64,000 bases of DNA from Modestobacter caceresii (GTDB taxonomy: Bacteria; Actinomycetota; Actinomycetes; Mycobacteriales; Geodermatophilaceae), in the NCBI RefSeq assembly GCF_000761485.1, contig NZ_JPMX01000084.1, forward strand, positions 17,591-81,590, in the 5' to 3' direction. Below are positions 14,490 to 23,233 of this stretch, in pieces; positions within the stretch are counted from its first letter, which is position 1, and every line of letters begins with the position of its first letter. The notes beneath the pieces were generated by a model. That model saw only the letters and a program-made list of their open reading frames with translations, was not told the DNA's origin and made no database searches. A program made the position numbers and the translations under genes.

Positions 14490-15613
14490 CCGCCCTCCTC
14501 CCCTATGCGGAACTCGGTGGGTCGGTAGCCCTGAGGGTACCGATTAGACTGGCCGCCGATGCTCGAGTTGACTCGACCGGGAAGCGGCTGCCAACCGCCC
14601 GGCGGTTCAGCCTTGCCTGTCCAGGTCGTGTCAGGCACGTGACCAACGTGTTCATCGTCCGCGTAAGGCCTGCCTTCTCTGGCCGCCTGGGTACGTTCCC
14701 GCCGGGCCGCCGCGGAGGCAGCCTGTCTCAACTGCCTGTCCACGGGCACGCGTCCCCCGGGGTTCAAGTCGCCCCGCTCCAGCGCCTCCTGGCAGCGACG
14801 GACATGCTCTCGAGTGGCTGCAACTTCGGCTGCCGTAGAATTAGGCGGCGGATGGAAGGTCACCGGGCCCCGAAGCGGATCACTGCCCCCCGAAGGAAGA
14901 GGGCCAACGGGCTCCTGTGGCGGTCCTCCAGCACCGCGGGCACCCGAACTAGGGCCAGGGCCGCTTGGCACCCCAGCAGTCCCCTTGACGGCCACCGCGC
15001 CATCCGTCACCGCATCCACAGTCCTAGCGGCGTCGACGGCAGCATCGGCTGCTCTGACACCCTTGGCGCCCAGCTTGCCAAGCGTGGCCGCCTCCCCCAA
15101 GCCCGGAATCATCCCGGCCGCGGAGAGAGCCGCATTAGCCTTGTCCCCCTCGGTGACGTACCAGACGGCATTCACGGCGTCGGCGGGTGCTCCGACGACG
15201 GGCACAAGGCCGACCACGTCGAGTGCTGTATGCCCAAAGCTGCTCCAAAAGCCGCCCTGTTTCTCGGGACCCGGTGGCGCGGGCGCGGGTGGTGGCTCAG
15301 GTGGTTGCGGCGCCGGGGCGGGAACCAGCACCGCTAGAGCGCCGGCTCCCGCCTCGCTGGCCGCGACTTGCTCGTCGGCCTGCCGGAATAGCGCCTGGGC
15401 GCCGTCGCGCAGCCGGCTGCCGGCGGCGGCGAGCAGAGGTCCGTGGTGTCCCTCCCAGTCGGCGCGGGCCGTGTCCGCGTCAGAGCCCACCCACTCGACG
15501 GAGTTGAGGCGGACGGACAGGGTGCTGCTGAGCGTCTCGAGTTGTCCGGCGGCGTCGTCCAGCTGACGTGCCAGCGCCCGCACCGCCTCGACGTCCATCC
15601 CGCTGAGGGCCAT
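14486..15613 (-). CDS. WXG100-headed polymorphic toxin
   Basis: ATG 15613 (GTG 15616 is possible) gives 375 residues. Residues 1-90 form a WXG100-like helical hairpin with the motif EWVGSD. A proline-rich linker (about 100-120) follows. Next is a pretoxin-like helical segment LDVVGLVPVVGAPADAVNAV with GMIPGLGEAATLGKLGAKGV, seen in many polymorphic toxins. Then come a long disordered Pro/Gly linker and a C-terminal domain of about 80 residues ending DDEHVGHVPDTTWTGKAEPP, GWQPLPGRVNSSIGGQSNRY and PTEFRIGEEGG. I do not recognise the enzymatic class of that domain. The gene sits between a WXG100 gene and a SUKH immunity gene, downstream of an FtsK/EccC ATPase, so it is presumably secreted by that machine. 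Confidence 0.75.
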   Translation of the reverse strand: MALSGMDVEAVRALARQLDDAAGQLETLSSTLSVRLNSVEWVGSDADTARADWEGHHGPLLAAAGSRLRDGAQALFRQADEQVAASEAGAGALAVLVPAPAPQPPEPPPAPAPPGPEKQGGFWSSFGHTALDVVGLVPVVGAPADAVNAVWYVTEGDKANAALSAAGMIPGLGEAATLGKLGAKGVRAADAAVDAARTVDAVTDGAVAVKGTAGVPSGPGPSSGARGAGGPPQEPVGPLPSGGSDPLRGPVTFHPPPNSTAAEVAATREHVRRCQEALERGDLNPGGRVPVDRQLRQAASAAARRERTQAAREGRPYADDEHVGHVPDTTWTGKAEPPGGWQPLPGRVNSSIGGQSNRYPQGYRPTEFRIGEEGG

Positions 15614-15640
15614 CACTCCCGCCCCTCATATTGCGACGGC

Positions 15641-15904
15641 CTACGCGGAGGCCTGCTCTTGCTGATCGGCATTGCTGCGGGCCGCGTTGGCCGTGTCGCG
15701 GAGGCTGTTGGCGACGGTCGTCAGCTGGGGCATGAACGTGCCGTGCCAGTCGCCCACGAAACGCTCCCGGTCGGGGCCGATCCACTCGGTGCTCTCGAGG
15801 GCGCCGTTGAGCGTCCCTATCAGTTGCTCGATCTGCGCGGCGTTGTTGTCCATCTGCGCTGCCAGTTGGCGCACGCCGTCGATGTCCATTCCAGTGATGG
15901 GCAT
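15641..15904 (-). CDS. WXG100 family (ESAT-6-like) protein
   Basis: ATG 15904 gives 87 residues, the normal size for the family: MPITGMDIDGVRQLAAQMDN, then ESTEWIGPDRERFVGDWHGT, with the WXG turn as WIG between two helices. The second half is a long helix ending ANAARSNADQQEQASA. WXG100 proteins are small helical-hairpin substrates or partners of type VII secretion, often dimerising with the effector head domain. It lies between the ATPase and the toxin, whose N-terminus has the same fold, so a heterodimer is likely. Confidence 0.85.
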   Translation of the reverse strand: MPITGMDIDGVRQLAAQMDNNAAQIEQLIGTLNGALESTEWIGPDRERFVGDWHGTFMPQLTTVANSLRDTANAARSNADQQEQASA

Positions 15905-15974
15905 TGTTGTCGTCCTTCCTCGTAATTCCTGGGCTAGCCAGAGCGGTGACGGCCGAGAGGCGATTTCGGTGACC

Positions 15975-18900
15975 TCAGGCCACTGCAAGCTCGGTGAGGT
16001 CCTCCTCCGGTAGGGCGCACTGGACGCGCGCGACATGGCCGCGGCTGATGTAGAACCCACGGCCTGGCGGAAATGAGGCGCGATTGACGCGCGGGAAGGT
16101 GGTCTTGAAGATGTTGTCGCCGTCGGTCTGCTCGGGCTGCAGGGCGATACCGTGCCGTCCTTGCTTGACGAGTTGGAGAAGACCGAAGCCCGGCGTCATT
16201 GCACTGGTGTCGCCATCGGCGACGAGGAGCGCCCCTGCTTTTCGGACGGTCTTGATGAGTTGCTGGAGTGGCGCGTCGGCGGGGGTGTTGAGGAACTCGG
16301 GCAGGTTCTCCACCACAACGATGGTTGCGGCGTCCGACGTCTCGCTGAGCCGGCCGGTGATGTCCTTGACGAGGGCTGCAATCTTGTCGACGTCGTGCGC
16401 AAACTCGTCCCAGCACAGCTGGCCTAGTAACGGTGACGGACCAACGCCGAGGTACACGCAGCTTCCCCGGCCGAGGGCGCGGCGGTAGGACAACGTCAGC
16501 GTCGCTAGCAGCGACGTGCGCCCGCTTCCCGGTGGACCGGTGACGAGCAGCGTCCCCGATGGAGTGAAGCCCGCCGCCTCGAGAGACAGATCCTCGATAC
16601 CCAGGGCCGGCAGGCCGGCGACCTGCACCGGAAGTTGGTTTAGGGTCACGCGTTCCGGCAGCCGTCCTATGGGCGGCGGCTTCGCCGAGCGCCACGGCGC
16701 ATCGGCTCCCAGTTCGGCGGCCAACTGCGTGACGTCCTTCGCCTGCTGAGTGGTGCTCTGAGAGCCACCCAGGACCGCGACCTGCACCTCATCGCCGTCC
16801 AGGAACCCTCGCCCGGCAGGAGTATCAGTAGTGAATGCGCCGTGCGGGATTCGCAGCAGAACGGCCTCGTTACCATCACCGGCGAGGCGCAACACGAGCC
16901 GACGCTGCACCAGTGCAGCGAGGCCGGCGGGCAGGGCGGTGGACCGGTCGGCGGACAGGACGACGTGTACCCCGACTGCACGCCCGTCGGCGACGATGCT
17001 CTGGAACACGTCGAACCAGCGCGCCTGCAGTCCGACCTCATACGCCGAACGGAATGCACCGAGGCCGTCGACGAGCAGCAGCACCCGAGGCTCACTCGGG
17101 TGACCCGCGAGCTGGCGGTACTCGACGAGGGTGCCCGCCGACACCTTGGCGTAGCGCACCGCCCGCTCGTCGACGAGCTCACGCAGCATGCGCAGGAGCC
17201 GCACGACCCGCTCGTCATCGTCACCGGCAACGATGGCTCCGACGTGCGGCAACCGGCACGAGTCGGCGCCGCCGTTCCCCTCCTCCGGCGTTTGTCCGGA
17301 CGGGTGCGGGTCGAGCATCCGCAGGCCCTGGGCGCCGAAATCCAGCCCGTACACCTGGCAGGGACCGCCGTCGGGGCTGCGGGCGGCCGCGAGCGCGAGG
17401 GTGCGCAGGAACGCGCTCTTGCCCGACCCGCCGGTGCCGAACACCGCCATCGCGCCGTCCCGGTCCGGCAGGAAAGAGGCGAGAATCCGCCGCTGCTGGG
17501 ACGGATCGTCCTGCACCCCGAACACGAGTCCAGTGTCGGAGCGCTGCTGCGGCGGCTCGTGCAGCAGGTAGGGGTTCTCCCCGCTGAAGAGCTCCTCCAG
17601 GCTGTACACCGGCTCGAGCTCGGGCAGCCAGGGACGGCGAGGATCCGGGATCTCGGCATCCGTGTGCGCCTGCTTGATGCTGCTGACGAGCCGGCCGAGG
17701 TCCGTCTCCTCCTCGCCGCCGTCCTTGCTGCCGCGGTCCGGTGTCTCGGTCTGCTCGCTCGCTGACGGGGCTGGCTCCCATTCGGCGCCGGTGCCGAACG
17801 GCCGCTCCAGGATGGTGATCGGTGGCGCGGGCGGCGTAGCTGGCGTCCGGCCGCCGACGTAGGCGGCCTGGAATGCGGTGACTCGGCCGGGCCCGAGCTT
17901 GGCCATGGCCCGGCCGGGCAGCGCCGGGTCGAAAGTGGCTGCGTCGGGGATCCCCAGTACGTCGTTGCTGTCTTCGGTGTCGGCAAGCCGCAGTGCAATG
18001 CGCAGATTCGTGTTCGCTCGCAGGCTCTCCCGGATGACCCCGGCCGGGCGCTGCGTGGCGAGCACCAGGTGCAGGCCGAGTGAGCGGCCGCGCTGCGCCA
18101 CGTCTACGACCCCGTCGATGAACTCCGGCACCTCTTTAGCCAGCGCGGCGAACTCATCCACGACGATCACCAGGCTCGGCGGCCGGCCCGGCACACCACG
18201 GCGCTCCAGGTCCAGCAGGTCCTTGGCCTTGTGCTCGCGCAGCACCTCCTCTCGGTATCGGAGCTCGGCGCGCAGCGAGGTGAGTGCGCGACGCACCAGG
18301 TGCGGATTCAGGTCGCTGACCAGGCCGACGGAGTGGGGCAGTCGGACGCACTCGCCGAACGCCGCCTCTCCCTTGTAGTCCACGAACAGGAAGGTGACCC
18401 GCGCCGGGCTGTGCGCCGCGGCCATCGCCGCGACCCAGGTCTGCAGGAATTCGCTCTTGCCCGCGCCGGTGGTGCCTCCGACCAGGGCGTGCGGGCCATG
18501 CTCTCGTAGGTCCAGGACGAACGGCTGCCCGGCGCCGACCCCCACGGTCGCGCGCAGACCGGTCCTGCTCCGTGGCCGCGCTCGACCGGATCCGTCCCCG
18601 CTGGGAAGGGACCCACCGATCCGCCACTGATCCACCACCGCCTCGGGAGCGTCGGCCAGCTCAGGACCGAGTAGCGGCAGCAGCGCAGCGGCTGACGGGA
18701 GGTCTGACTGGTCCTGCACCCGTGCGCCGGCGTCGACCAGCGGCGCCAGCGACCTGCCGAGTGTGTCCGCCTCATCCGCCGCTAGTCGCTCGGGCTGGAC
18801 GCCGCCGGTGCGCCGACCGGAGAGGACGAAGCCGACCGAGGTCGCCTCGCCCTCGCCCTGGATCTCGACGAAGGAGCGGCAGGCTGCGGGCAGCCGCTCC

Positions 18901-20486
18901 ACGGAGGAGGCGAGCCACAGCAGGTGAACTCCGACGGCAGGCCCGAACTCGGCTAGAGCCACCAGGCGGCTTCGCTCCACTGGAGCCGCGTCCTCGACCA
19001 GCAGCACCACCGCGGGCAGGACATCGCTGCCCTTGGCCGCACGACGGGACTGGACGAGCTCCTCGAGCGCCGCGACCAGCCGGGCCACTGGCGGCGCCCC
19101 GGCGGCCAGGTGATCGACCGGTAGCGGGCTGTGCTCGCTGAGGGTGTGTGGCAGCCACCTCAGCCACCGCCAGTCACTCACAGTTTCGGTCGACACAACG
19201 GCTGCCAGCACGACCTCGGCCGGGCTGTGGCGACAGGCGAGCTGGGCCACCAGCGCCCGCATCGTCGCGACCGCCGACGACCGCTTTCCCGCCACCCCAG
19301 CCGATCCGACGACCGGCAGCTCCGCCACGAGCGGCACGCTGTCGACAGTTACCACGCTGTCCTGCAGCTCGAGCAGCTCCTGCCACAGGTCTGCATTGGC
19401 GGATCGCCTACTTGGCAGCTTGACGCTGCTGCGGGAGTCGGCTCTACCAAGGCCGAACCTCAGCTCCAGGAAACCGGGCCGGTCCGGCCGCGCGGACCAC
19501 AGCACCGGGGAGCGCGTCCTTGCCGCACGCGTCAGCTCGGCCGTCGCCGGATGCTCGGCCCGGCGTCCCGCCTCCTCGGTCTCACGGGCAGCGGCCAACT
19601 GGGCGCGTAGGCGGTCCACGGCTGCCCGGTGGCGGTGCACCGCTTCCTTGTGGTCGCGGCGCACCATCCACCGGCGCTCCAGCACGCTGCCCGCCATCAG
19701 GATCGGGCTCAGCGCCAGGAAAAGGAGCGTCACCGCCCGCCCGGTGATGATGTACAGCGCGGGCCCCAGCAGCAGCGGCGCGAGGAACGGCGTCCACGGC
19801 ACGGGCTGGCGTGCCGGTGGCGCCGGTGGCTCGGGCGCCTCGAACTCCGTTCCCTCGTAGCGGGCCTCGAGTCGGGGCGAGCGGTTGAACAGCTCGCCGT
19901 TGCCCTCCGGGTCCGGGGTCGCCGCGCCACCGTGCACCACACGAATGGCCGTGTCGCCGAGCACCACCAGGTCATCCGGACGCAACAGCGCTCGATCGAC
20001 GCGCTGCCCGCCGAGCAGCACTCCATTGGCTGAACCGAGATCCATGATCTCGACCATGTCGCCCACGACGAGCTGCGCGTGTCGCCGCGACACTTTCGGA
20101 TCACGCAGCTGGACCGTTTGACTCTCATCGCGTCCGATCGAGCTGACGCCACTCTGCAAGGGAATGGGATTGACGCCAGCATCCGGTCCTGACACGACCA
20201 CGAGATGAGCCCTAGCCTCAGCACCCGGGGCGCCGGACCTAGAGTCCCTCCCTTCGACGGCACGCACGCGGGCACCGCTCTGCAGCCGCGAGTCGGCCAC
20301 CGACAAATCCGCGGGCAGAAGGACGCCGCTCAGCGCCATCGTCGGAAGCGCCAGCTTTCGGCCCCCGGAAGGATTCCGCTCAGCCAGGGCTTGGGCGAGC
20401 TGACCCACCGTGACCGTCGCGTCCGCCGTCACCAGGAGGTCAACCGGGCCGCCGCTACCCCGGTCGTAGGTGAGGGTCAGCCGCAC
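15975..20486 (-). CDS. FHA-domain FtsK/SpoIIIE ATPase (EccC/EssC-like) of a type VII-like system
   Basis: GTG 20486 (GTG 20510 is possible) gives 1503 residues. Order: an N-terminal ubiquitin-like region (VRLTLTYDRGSGGPVDLLVT); an FHA domain at about 95-170 (SSIGRDESQT, VSRRHAQLVVGD, DLGSANGVLLGG); two close transmembrane segments at about 235-270; then three FtsK-type ATPase modules with P-loops GGTTGAGKSEFL (about 677), GTGGSGKSAFLR (about 1022) and GPPGSGRTSLLA (about 1320). The first has a Walker B VIVVDEFAAL. The third has Arg in place of Lys (GSGRTS), so it probably does not hydrolyse ATP well, as noted for degenerate EccC domains. The layout is nearer to Firmicutes EssC than to mycobacterial EccCa/EccCb. 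It is the motor that recognises and exports WXG substrates. The FHA domain could read the phospho-Thr state set by the kinase encoded divergently. Confidence 0.88.
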   Translation of the reverse strand: MRLTLTYDRGSGGPVDLLVTADATVTVGQLAQALAERNPSGGRKLALPTMALSGVLLPADLSVADSRLQSGARVRAVEGRDSRSGAPGAEARAHLVVVSGPDAGVNPIPLQSGVSSIGRDESQTVQLRDPKVSRRHAQLVVGDMVEIMDLGSANGVLLGGQRVDRALLRPDDLVVLGDTAIRVVHGGAATPDPEGNGELFNRSPRLEARYEGTEFEAPEPPAPPARQPVPWTPFLAPLLLGPALYIITGRAVTLLFLALSPILMAGSVLERRWMVRRDHKEAVHRHRAAVDRLRAQLAAARETEEAGRRAEHPATAELTRAARTRSPVLWSARPDRPGFLELRFGLGRADSRSSVKLPSRRSANADLWQELLELQDSVVTVDSVPLVAELPVVGSAGVAGKRSSAVATMRALVAQLACRHSPAEVVLAAVVSTETVSDWRWLRWLPHTLSEHSPLPVDHLAAGAPPVARLVAALEELVQSRRAAKGSDVLPAVVLLVEDAAPVERSRLVALAEFGPAVGVHLLWLASSVERLPAACRSFVEIQGEGEATSVGFVLSGRRTGGVQPERLAADEADTLGRSLAPLVDAGARVQDQSDLPSAAALLPLLGPELADAPEAVVDQWRIGGSLPSGDGSGRARPRSRTGLRATVGVGAGQPFVLDLREHGPHALVGGTTGAGKSEFLQTWVAAMAAAHSPARVTFLFVDYKGEAAFGECVRLPHSVGLVSDLNPHLVRRALTSLRAELRYREEVLREHKAKDLLDLERRGVPGRPPSLVIVVDEFAALAKEVPEFIDGVVDVAQRGRSLGLHLVLATQRPAGVIRESLRANTNLRIALRLADTEDSNDVLGIPDAATFDPALPGRAMAKLGPGRVTAFQAAYVGGRTPATPPAPPITILERPFGTGAEWEPAPSASEQTETPDRGSKDGGEEETDLGRLVSSIKQAHTDAEIPDPRRPWLPELEPVYSLEELFSGENPYLLHEPPQQRSDTGLVFGVQDDPSQQRRILASFLPDRDGAMAVFGTGGSGKSAFLRTLALAAARSPDGGPCQVYGLDFGAQGLRMLDPHPSGQTPEEGNGGADSCRLPHVGAIVAGDDDERVVRLLRMLRELVDERAVRYAKVSAGTLVEYRQLAGHPSEPRVLLLVDGLGAFRSAYEVGLQARWFDVFQSIVADGRAVGVHVVLSADRSTALPAGLAALVQRRLVLRLAGDGNEAVLLRIPHGAFTTDTPAGRGFLDGDEVQVAVLGGSQSTTQQAKDVTQLAAELGADAPWRSAKPPPIGRLPERVTLNQLPVQVAGLPALGIEDLSLEAAGFTPSGTLLVTGPPGSGRTSLLATLTLSYRRALGRGSCVYLGVGPSPLLGQLCWDEFAHDVDKIAALVKDITGRLSETSDAATIVVVENLPEFLNTPADAPLQQLIKTVRKAGALLVADGDTSAMTPGFGLLQLVKQGRHGIALQPEQTDGDNIFKTTFPRVNRASFPPGRGFYISRGHVARVQCALPEEDLTELAVA
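16515..16550 (-). other. degenerate third P-loop of the EccC-like ATPase
   Basis: The minus strand reads GPPGSGRTSLLATL where the invariant Walker A lysine would be expected (GSGKT/S). The first two modules of the same protein keep lysine. Confidence 0.7.
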
Positions 20487-20937
20487 GCCTGCTCCCACGT
20501 GCCGGCACACCTAGCGGCAACTGTTCCCGCACCTGGGGTCCGCGGCGTCGGCTGCGGCCGGCCGGCCGTCAACCGACGCCCAGCCCAGCGCGGGCCCGCC
20601 GTACGTACGCAACCTCGGATCGGGTGCGCTACCCGTCGGGGCTTCTCCTGCCTACCGCACGATTTCACGGGCAGTTCCCTTGGTGCCGGAGGCGGGCTCG
20701 CTGGCGCAACGTACAACCCACGGGCAGCAAGCGAAAGACTCCCGTGCGTGGCTGCTGAGATCACCGGCCCACCGAGGCCTGCAGCGGCAGGAACGACCGC
20801 ACATTCGAGATGACCGTCGCGCTCGGCCCGTGGGCGCACGGCGCAGCTGTTGCTGCACGCCAGGGCGCAGCCTCTTACCGGCGTCCAATCTCATGCGTAC
20901 CGTCGTGCGCCTCGGTGGCTCAGGGGGAGGTCCTGCC
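20487..20937. other. divergent intergenic region between ATPase and kinase genes
   Basis: This is a 451-bp gap between two outward-reading genes. No convincing ORF, RNA or palindrome was found. It must hold the promoters of both the secretion operon and the kinase gene. GGGGGAGG just before 20938 is the kinase Shine-Dalgarno. Confidence 0.4.
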
Positions 20938-22728
20938 GTGGCGAACGTGGACCCGGTATCCCTCGGCGACTTCCGGCTGCTCCAGCTGCTCGGGAAGGGC
21001 GCGAGCGGTCGGGTCTACCGCGCCGTGCACACAAGGGACGGCACAATCCATGCTGTCAAGGTCCTGCGCGACGACCTCGATGACCCGACCGCAATCGTGC
21101 GATTCGAGCGGGAGGCCCAGGCCCTCGTAGGCCTCGAGCACCCCGCGCTGGTTCGTGTCGAACGGTTCCTGGTGCACGAGGACCGTGCGGCCATCGTCAT
21201 GGAACTGGTCCACGGCCCGAACCTGCGCGAACATCTCAACGAGCGCGGTCCCCTGCCCCCCGCCGTCAGCTGCAAGATCGCAGCCCAGGTCGGGCGAGGG
21301 CTGGCAGCAGCCCATGCCGCCGGCGTCGTGCACCGTGATTTGAAGCCCGAGAACGTGCTACTGGAACCCGGCGAGCGCGAGATCCGCGCGAAGGTCAGCG
21401 ACTTCGGCGTGGCCCGGCTAATCAATGCCGCCACGGTGACGCGCACCAAGCACGTGGTGGGAACCCCGGCCTACATGGCGCCCGAGTGCGCCGCAGGTGT
21501 CCCCGTGACGTCCGCCGTTGACGTTTATGCGCTCGGTGTCGTGCTTTTTGAGATGGTCGTGGGCTGGCGGCCGTTCCGTGGCGACACCCTTATGGCGGTT
21601 CTTAGGCAGCACGAAGCCGCACCGCGCCGCCAGCCGGCCGGCATCCCCGACCCGCTGTGGGCTGTACTTGATCAGGCTCTCGCGGTCCAGCCCCAAGCCC
21701 GGCCGGACGCCGCTGCTTTGGCCGGGCAACTGGAACAGCTCAGCGCCACACTCGCGGGCCTTCCAGCCGCTCCGGTCACCGACCCACCGCCACCGGAGGT
21801 CATCACGCCGGCCTCCCAGATGCTGACCGAGGTCGCCCGGGTCGGCGAGCCGCCGCCGGCGAAGAAGCAGCGCTCGGGCCGGCGTCGTGCGGCGGCGGCT
21901 GGCGCAGCCGCACTGACCCTCGCGGGCTCCGCAGGTCTCGCCGTCCTGGTAGCCCACGGTCAAGCAGGAGAGGCGGCCACGTCCCAGCGCGCCGGTAGTA
22001 CGCCGCCCTCTGTCGCCCGTACCAGCGAGCTGCCCGCTACAGCTAGCGAGCCCACCGTGAGCGAACCGGCCGCTATCGAACCTACTCCCGTCAATCCATC
22101 CCCTGAGGAGCAGATTGCCCCCCAGGCCTCGGCAGGGCCGGAGCCGCCAGGGCCGACGGGGCTGGTAGAGCCGGAGCCGACAGGGCCGACGGGGCTGGTA
22201 GAGCCGGAGCCGACGAGGCCGGCAGAGCCGGAGCCGACGAGGCCGGCAGAGCCGGAGCCCACGGGGCCGACAGGGCCGGCAGAGCCGGAGCCGACAGGGC
22301 CGGCAGAGCCGGAGCCGACGGGGCCGACGGGGCCGGCAGAGCCGGAGCCGACGGGGCCGGCGGAACCGGAGCCGACAGGGTCGCAGCCGGAATCGTCCGC
22401 GACACAGCCATACACAGCCGAGCAGATTTGCGGCTCAGGATTCAGTGTGGCCTACTACTTTACATTGCCGCTCAGCGTTAATTACTTCCTTTGGAATTCG
22501 GGCATGGGTCAAGCTTGTGTCGTAACCCTTAAGGTGGCAGACGTAGGTCAGTCAACGCCGATAGCAGCCTTTATCCAGCTGGATGGAAGTGATCGCATTA
22601 GCGACAGCGGGTTATATCAATACTACGCGGGCCCCATCTTCGCTAATGTATTGGGGTGCGTTACATGGGGTGGCTCCGATGCCTCGATGAGCTATGAAAC
22701 ACCTCCCGATGCGTACTGCAACAACTGA
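20938..22728 (+). CDS. receptor-type serine/threonine protein kinase
   Basis: GTG 20938 (SD GGGGGAGG) gives 596 residues. The kinase domain at about 10-275 is complete: G-loop GKGASGRVYRAVH, Lys41 in HAVKVL, HRDLKPEN at about 132-139, DFG at about 155-157, and GTPAYMAPE. A transmembrane helix lies at about 318-340. A Ser/Thr/Pro-rich stretch follows, then an array of EPEPTGPTGPAEPEPTGPAE-type repeats (about 400-485), and a C-terminal extracellular domain of about 105 residues with four cysteines (QICGSGFSVAYYFTLPL ... PPDAYCNN) of no family I recognise. There are no PASTA repeats. The last 300 bp are visibly richer in A+T than the rest. It lies divergently beside the FHA-FtsK gene and may phosphorylate a ligand of that FHA domain. 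Confidence 0.88.
   Translation: MANVDPVSLGDFRLLQLLGKGASGRVYRAVHTRDGTIHAVKVLRDDLDDPTAIVRFEREAQALVGLEHPALVRVERFLVHEDRAAIVMELVHGPNLREHLNERGPLPPAVSCKIAAQVGRGLAAAHAAGVVHRDLKPENVLLEPGEREIRAKVSDFGVARLINAATVTRTKHVVGTPAYMAPECAAGVPVTSAVDVYALGVVLFEMVVGWRPFRGDTLMAVLRQHEAAPRRQPAGIPDPLWAVLDQALAVQPQARPDAAALAGQLEQLSATLAGLPAAPVTDPPPPEVITPASQMLTEVARVGEPPPAKKQRSGRRRAAAAGAAALTLAGSAGLAVLVAHGQAGEAATSQRAGSTPPSVARTSELPATASEPTVSEPAAIEPTPVNPSPEEQIAPQASAGPEPPGPTGLVEPEPTGPTGLVEPEPTRPAEPEPTRPAEPEPTGPTGPAEPEPTGPAEPEPTGPTGPAEPEPTGPAEPEPTGSQPESSATQPYTAEQICGSGFSVAYYFTLPLSVNYFLWNSGMGQACVVTLKVADVGQSTPIAAFIQLDGSDRISDSGLYQYYAGPIFANVLGCVTWGGSDASMSYETPPDAYCNN
22138..22388 (+). repeat. in-frame Pro/Glu/Thr repeats in kinase stalk
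   Basis: Units of about 12-24 bp encode variants of EPEPTGPTGPA, EPEPTGPA, VEPEPTGPTGL and EPEPTRPA, about ten in tandem. The DNA copies are nearly identical (GGGCCGGCAGAGCCGGAGCC), so the array is recent and likely variable in length. It would form an extended extracellular stalk. Confidence 0.8.
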
Positions 22729-23233
22729 CCGCGGACACGGCCGACGCAGGCAGCTCATGCCGCCTGGCCGGCACCACGGGCTCGACCGCTGTGGCCGAAT
22801 CCGATGGAAGGTCCGATGCTGATCCGGTCGCCGTCCTCGATGCCGGCAAGTCCAGAGCCCGTCAGGGTCGCGGGGTGGCAGTCCTGCGCCTGCAACTGGC
22901 CAGGCCCATGACCAGAGGGCAACCGGTGGAGGATCGGATCAGGATCGCCCGGATGACGGTAAGGCTATAGAGGGCCTCGTGGGCCAAGCGGACACGCACG
23001 AGCCGGTGTCCCCCGGCTGGCAGCGCCGTACTCGTGGCGACCGTGCGCGAGGCCGTCCATCGCTTCACCTCCGACTGCTGCAGCGACGACATTGCCCTAC
23101 TCGCCGTCCGTGCCGAGCCCCTGAACAAAAGGCACTTACCGTTTGGGACACGGCGTCGCACGCCGGAACCCACCTCCGCTACAGGCGGGCCGAAGAGGAG
23201 CGGGACGCCGCTCGCCGCCATCGCGAGCGCCGA
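22729..23233. other. gene-poor stretch before attachment repeat copy 4
   Basis: After the kinase stop no frame gives a protein that looks real. A minus-strand frame with LAHEALYSLTVIRAILIRSS has no usable start or family. This is probably decayed island DNA. Confidence 0.4.
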
